DNA of 53,710 nucleotides from assembly GCA_024277135.1 (NCBI GenBank), contig JAJRVV010000004.1, forward strand, positions 1 through 53,710, given 5' to 3'. Numbering within the stretch: the stretch's first letter is position 1; every line of letters starts with the position of its first letter. The DNA comes from Chloroflexota bacterium (GTDB lineage Bacteria; Chloroflexota; Anaerolineae; Promineifilales; Promineifilaceae). The translations under genes were made by a program, and so were the position numbers. Shown here piece by piece: positions 51,345-53,710 of the stretch. Under the pieces are notes generated by a model that searched no databases, was not told the DNA's origin, and saw nothing but the letters and a program-made list of their open reading frames with translations.

Positions 51345-52082
51345 TCAATCGAAATCTCGCGCTTGCCCCTCTGGCTGGTTCCTGTTATCCATAAAATCCT
51401 CCGAGAACTGCGACAGACTCGTCTGCAGGGCGTTCCAGCCAGAGAATCCGAACCGCAAAAAATAGGATGCAATGCCAAAGGCCGTTGCCACGTTTAATGA
51501 CTGTTTGACTCCCAGCATGGGCAGGCTCGTCACTTGATCAGAAAGCGTCAAAATGCCGGGATCAATCCCGGCGATTTCGTTGCCGACGACGAGAATAACT
51601 GGCTGTTCCGGTGGGGAGAGGTTGAACAGGGGCACGGCCGTTTCCTCTGCTTCCAACGCCCAAATCTGCCAGCCTGCTTTTTGCAGCTGCACGGCCGTAT
51701 CCATCCCGTTTTTATGCGATGACCAGGAGATGCGCTGTTCCGCGCCCAGGGCAGTTTTGCCGATTTTGGGGTGAGTGGGCGGCGGCGTGATGCCGCACAG
51801 GTGCAGATGGGTCAGCCCGGCCCCGTCGGCGGTGCGGAAGATGGCGCCGACGTTGTACGCCGAGCGGAGATTGTCCAGCAGGGCGGCGACGACCATGCCG
51901 GTGTCAGACGATGGTTCTTGCATCTCCTCACCGCCGGGCACAACGGCCGCAACCTGGGTGACGGCGCTGCAAATCGGGCAGGTTTCGCCAATTTGCCGGT
52001 CATCTGTCACCGGAAAGCGAAAGCGGCAGGCGTCATTTGTGCATTGGCGGAATGAGTAGGACATGAGGGGCTGGAGAGTCAC
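51345..52082 (-). CDS. TrmH/SpoU-family RNA 2'-O-methyltransferase with N-terminal zinc ribbon
   Basis: Protein of up to 245 aa. GTG 52082 overlaps the upstream stop (GTGA); ATG 52061 is an alternative. The N-terminal zinc-ribbon-like CTNDACRFRF...CPICSAV is unusual for the family. The SPOUT core follows with its three motifs: DNLRSAYNVGAIFRTADGAG (motif 1), VILVVGNEIAGIDP (motif 2) and LPMLGVKQSLNVATAFGIA (motif 3), forming the trefoil-knot SAM site. Target RNA is unknown. Confidence 0.9.
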   Translation of the reverse strand: MTLQPLMSYSFRQCTNDACRFRFPVTDDRQIGETCPICSAVTQVAAVVPGGEEMQEPSSDTGMVVAALLDNLRSAYNVGAIFRTADGAGLTHLHLCGITPPPTHPKIGKTALGAEQRISWSSHKNGMDTAVQLQKAGWQIWALEAEETAVPLFNLSPPEQPVILVVGNEIAGIDPGILTLSDQVTSLPMLGVKQSLNVATAFGIASYFLRFGFSGWNALQTSLSQFSEDFMDNRNQPEGQARDFD

Positions 52083-52642
52083 CGTGTCGCCTGGTCATAA
52101 AAATAAGCGCCGGGGAAATCGGCGGGAGCCGCTTTTTGCTTGCCGCTCCACTGCTCGATGTTGATGCGGTAAACGGCGGTGCGCTTCAATTCTGCGGGCG
52201 TGATGGGACGGTAATCCCGGCCGGGGCGCAGGTGGGGCGCGTATTTGTTCAGAAGTAGTTGCAGACCACGTTCTGCCTCCACCGGATCGTCCACGATGAC
52301 GGCCGTGCCAAACACCATCACCCCGGCATATTCCACGCTGAATTCCAGCGCCTCCTCCGCCGGCAGCAACCGCCCCATCTGGCTGACGCTGAAACAAACC
52401 CGGCTGCCCGCGTCCAGGTTGGCCCGCGCGCGTCCTTTGCCGGCGGTGTGCAGATAAAGGGCGTGATTGGCTTCATCAAATGCAAAAATGTTGCTGTTGA
52501 TGAAGGGTTGGTTTTCATAAACAGTGGCCATATGACCGAATGCGGCTTGATGCAAAAACGCCCGAATCCAGGTTTCGTCGGTGACGGCCCGGTCTTTGCG
52601 CCGCGTTTCGGTGTACGGCCGTTCTTCGTAGTTAATCGCCAT
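52079..52642 (-). CDS. Pyridoxamine 5'-phosphate oxidase-like flavoprotein (NimA type)
   Basis: A 187-aa split-barrel FMN-binding protein: FLHQAAFGHMATVYENQPFINSNIF (split: QAAFGHMATVYENQPFINS), ALYLHTAGKGRARANLDAG and RVCFSVSQMG. It resembles the NimA/MSMEG group of small flavin reductases rather than true PdxH. The C-terminal extension (YRPITPAELKRTAVYRINIE) is normal for that group. GAGAGGAAG precedes the ATG. Confidence 0.88.
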   Translation of the reverse strand: MAINYEERPYTETRRKDRAVTDETWIRAFLHQAAFGHMATVYENQPFINSNIFAFDEANHALYLHTAGKGRARANLDAGSRVCFSVSQMGRLLPAEEALEFSVEYAGVMVFGTAVIVDDPVEAERGLQLLLNKYAPHLRPGRDYRPITPAELKRTAVYRINIEQWSGKQKAAPADFPGAYFYDQATR

Positions 52643-52672
52643 ATTCTTCCTCTCCTTAGTTTCAAATCTTCT

Positions 52673-52993
52673 TCAATTATATCCCCAGGCTTGCAACAGC
52701 CATAACACGGACATGCCGGCTCCAATCGTCCACAACACATTTTTGGTGCGCCGTGCCGCCAGGATACCGACCAGTCCGGCCAACAGCAGAAAATTGCCTA
52801 ATGAGAGGTCGAATTCGCCGCTGGGCTGGAGCATTTCCGGGAAGATGATGGCGGATAAAACGGCCGGTGGCACAAATTGCAGGGCGCGTTTGACAACGGC
52901 CGTTACCCGCACCCGATCCAGCAGCATAATCAACGACAGCCGGATGAGATAGGTGATGAGGCCCGCGCCTAAAATGGTGAGCCAAAGCGTCAT
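52673..52993 (-). CDS. azlD: AzlD-family branched-chain amino acid export subunit
   Basis: A 106-aa protein with four membrane segments: LTILGAGLITYLIRLSLIML, LQFVPPAVLSAIIFPEML, NFLLLAGLVGILAARRT and NVLWTIGAGMSVLWLLQ. The IRLS...VPPAVLSAI pattern is diagnostic for AzlD, the small partner of AzlC. It follows the azlC remnant by 4 nt; with its partner truncated, export function is doubtful unless an intact azlC lies elsewhere. Confidence 0.92.
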   Translation of the reverse strand: MTLWLTILGAGLITYLIRLSLIMLLDRVRVTAVVKRALQFVPPAVLSAIIFPEMLQPSGEFDLSLGNFLLLAGLVGILAARRTKNVLWTIGAGMSVLWLLQAWGYN

Positions 52994-52997
52994 TTCC

Positions 52998-53452
52998 TCA
53001 TCCTTTCAACCTACGGGAAGTAGCTTGATCTGCATCTTGCGATTTATCCAAAATCACGCCGACGCCAATACCGGCTATCGCTGCCAAAATAAGACCCAAC
53101 TTAAAAGGCAATCCCGCGGCCAGCACGGCCACCCCGCCGGCAGTGAGCGCCGCCGCCAGGTTGGGGCGATCTTTGAGCACAGGCATGACCAAGCCGATGA
53201 AGGTGAGCGCCAATGTGAAATCGAGCGACCAGCTTTCGGGAATTTGCGCGCCCAGGAAGACGCCGACGGCCGTACTCGCCTGCCAGCTCAGCCACAACGT
53301 CAATCCACACCCCAGGAAAAACCAATGTTTGTGGGTGACGGCCGTCTCCTCATCCTGATAATGCAACACTGCCACCGCATACGCCTCATCCGTCAGCAAA
53401 TAAGAGAGCAGCCAGCGCCACAACGTTGACAGATGCCGCAAATGGGGGCTAA
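52998..53452 (-). pseudogene. azlC: AzlC-family permease, 5'-truncated
   Basis: About 150 residues matching the C-terminal two thirds of AzlC (usually about 230 aa): SPHLRHLSTLWRWLLSYLLT, DEAYAVAVLHYQD, WFFLGCGLTLWLSWQAST, LDFTLALTFIGLVMPVL and PNLAAALTAGGVAVLAAGL. Similarity stops abruptly at SPHLRHL (about 53452). The sequence beyond is unrelated, AT-rich and non-coding, and no start codon for the missing N-terminal 80-90 residues is visible. An insertion or rearrangement at this point is the likely cause. Confidence 0.75.
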
Positions 53453-53710
53453 TTACGCTTTTCGTTTTATTTTTAACATTGAGCCTTCATTGACTTTTTG
53501 GCTATAATGTCCACACTGCATATCATGCTGAAAGCGATGCGGTGAAATGTCAAGAGGCAAAATCAACTGAAATTCACCGAAAAGCAGGCAAGCTAACGCG
53601 CACCTGCTCGAAGCACCTTAACAAGCACATAGCAGGTGATGGATAGCAAGACCACAACGGCCAGCTTATGAAGTTGCAGTTGTCACTCTTTAGGCGCCTG
53701 CCTTAGCCGA
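53453..53710 (+). other. Unidentified, apparently structured element abutting truncated azlC
   Basis: It has no coding frame of useful length and no ACGGCCGT octamer. A rightward promoter is visible: TTGAGC (53479-53484), an 18-nt spacer and TATAAT (53503-53508). The following sequence can form a CGGTGAA/TTCACCG stem (53540-53546 and 53573-53579) and a CACCTGCT/AGCAGGTG stem (53601-53608 and 53631-53638), with AGCAGG at 53583-53588 as a competing partner for the latter. It looks like the 5' part of a structured RNA. A group II intron domain I is one guess; the element continues past the window edge. Confidence 0.4.

Noticed and set aside
53497..53508. TTGACT-TATAAT as a promoter pair at 53490-53508
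   Set aside because: The spacer would be only 7 nt. TTGAGC at 53479, with an 18-nt spacer, fits better.
53515..53710. tmRNA, RNase P RNA or SRP RNA
   Set aside because: None of their diagnostic sequences (tRNA-like ends and tag frame, the P RNA core, the SRP GGAA tetraloop region) is visible.

Overview
The window reads as a chromosomal stretch of a free-living bacterium of the phylum Chloroflexota, most likely an Anaerolineae- or Ardenticatenia-type lineage. This is an inference, not a search result. It rests on moderately GC-rich DNA, many lipoproteins, a mycobacterial-type inositol-phosphate synthase, DUF1461 and SHOCT/WW-like membrane proteins, a small Cys-rich family I associate with Chloroflexota, and intergenic repeats of a kind common in that phylum and in cyanobacteria. 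There is no rRNA, CRISPR array or transposase. Most of the window is ordinary housekeeping and transport. The unusual content is in its repeats, its small elements and a few broken genes.

Layout. 0.0-9.7 kb, mostly minus strand: a UPF0175 antitoxin fragment, phosphohexomutase, a solute-binding lipoprotein coupled to glycerate kinase, a baeRF-like protein, an HtrA-type protease, a membrane-anchored methyltransferase and a sorbosone-dehydrogenase-like lipoprotein. 9.9-13.0 kb: an OmpR/HAMP-kinase two-component pair, a thioredoxin-like mini-protein and a Crp/Fnr regulator. 13.1-16.6 kb: small conserved proteins and a three-tRNA operon (Ser-TGA, Ser-GCT, Arg-ACG) with a good promoter and terminator. 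16.7-22.3 kb: inositol-phosphate synthase, HAD, DinB, PrsW, QueA and LspA. 22.4-26.6 kb: a broken NYN-domain gene, a membrane spermidine-synthase-like protein, DUF1461 and an SDR. 26.6-33.8 kb, minus: a seven-gene run from a beta-propeller protein through two large uncharacterised proteins to an iron-type ABC importer. 33.9-37.6 kb: gyrA, a cold-shock protein and thiol peroxidase. 37.6-40.3 kb: a bPH / LysM / M23 cell-envelope operon with a near-leaderless promoter. 40.4-44.4 kb: an oligopeptide-type ABC importer without ATPases. 44.5-53.4 kb: a flippase-like protein, carbonic anhydrase, MoeA, HicAB, a broken BrnTA pair, LigA, MGMT, a SpoU methyltransferase, a PPOX protein and AzlD with a truncated AzlC. 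The last 250 bases hold an unidentified, apparently structured element.

Three layers of repeated DNA stand out. (1) The palindromic octamer ACGGCCGT occurs close to 100 times by my eye count, where about 1-2 are expected; this is comparable to HIP1 in cyanobacteria. (2) Several families of degenerate 7-bp tandem repeats lie between genes and, in frame, inside genes. At three operon junctions one such array supplies the stop codon, a purine-rich Shine-Dalgarno-like stretch and the start codon. (3) A roughly 100-bp element with CAGTAGATC ends, flanked by AATCT direct repeats, interrupts the NYN gene and has a degenerate relative at 9.7 kb. These layers, rather than a new gene cluster, are the strongest candidates for something undescribed. 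The uncharacterised trio upstream of the iron transporter is the best protein-level candidate.
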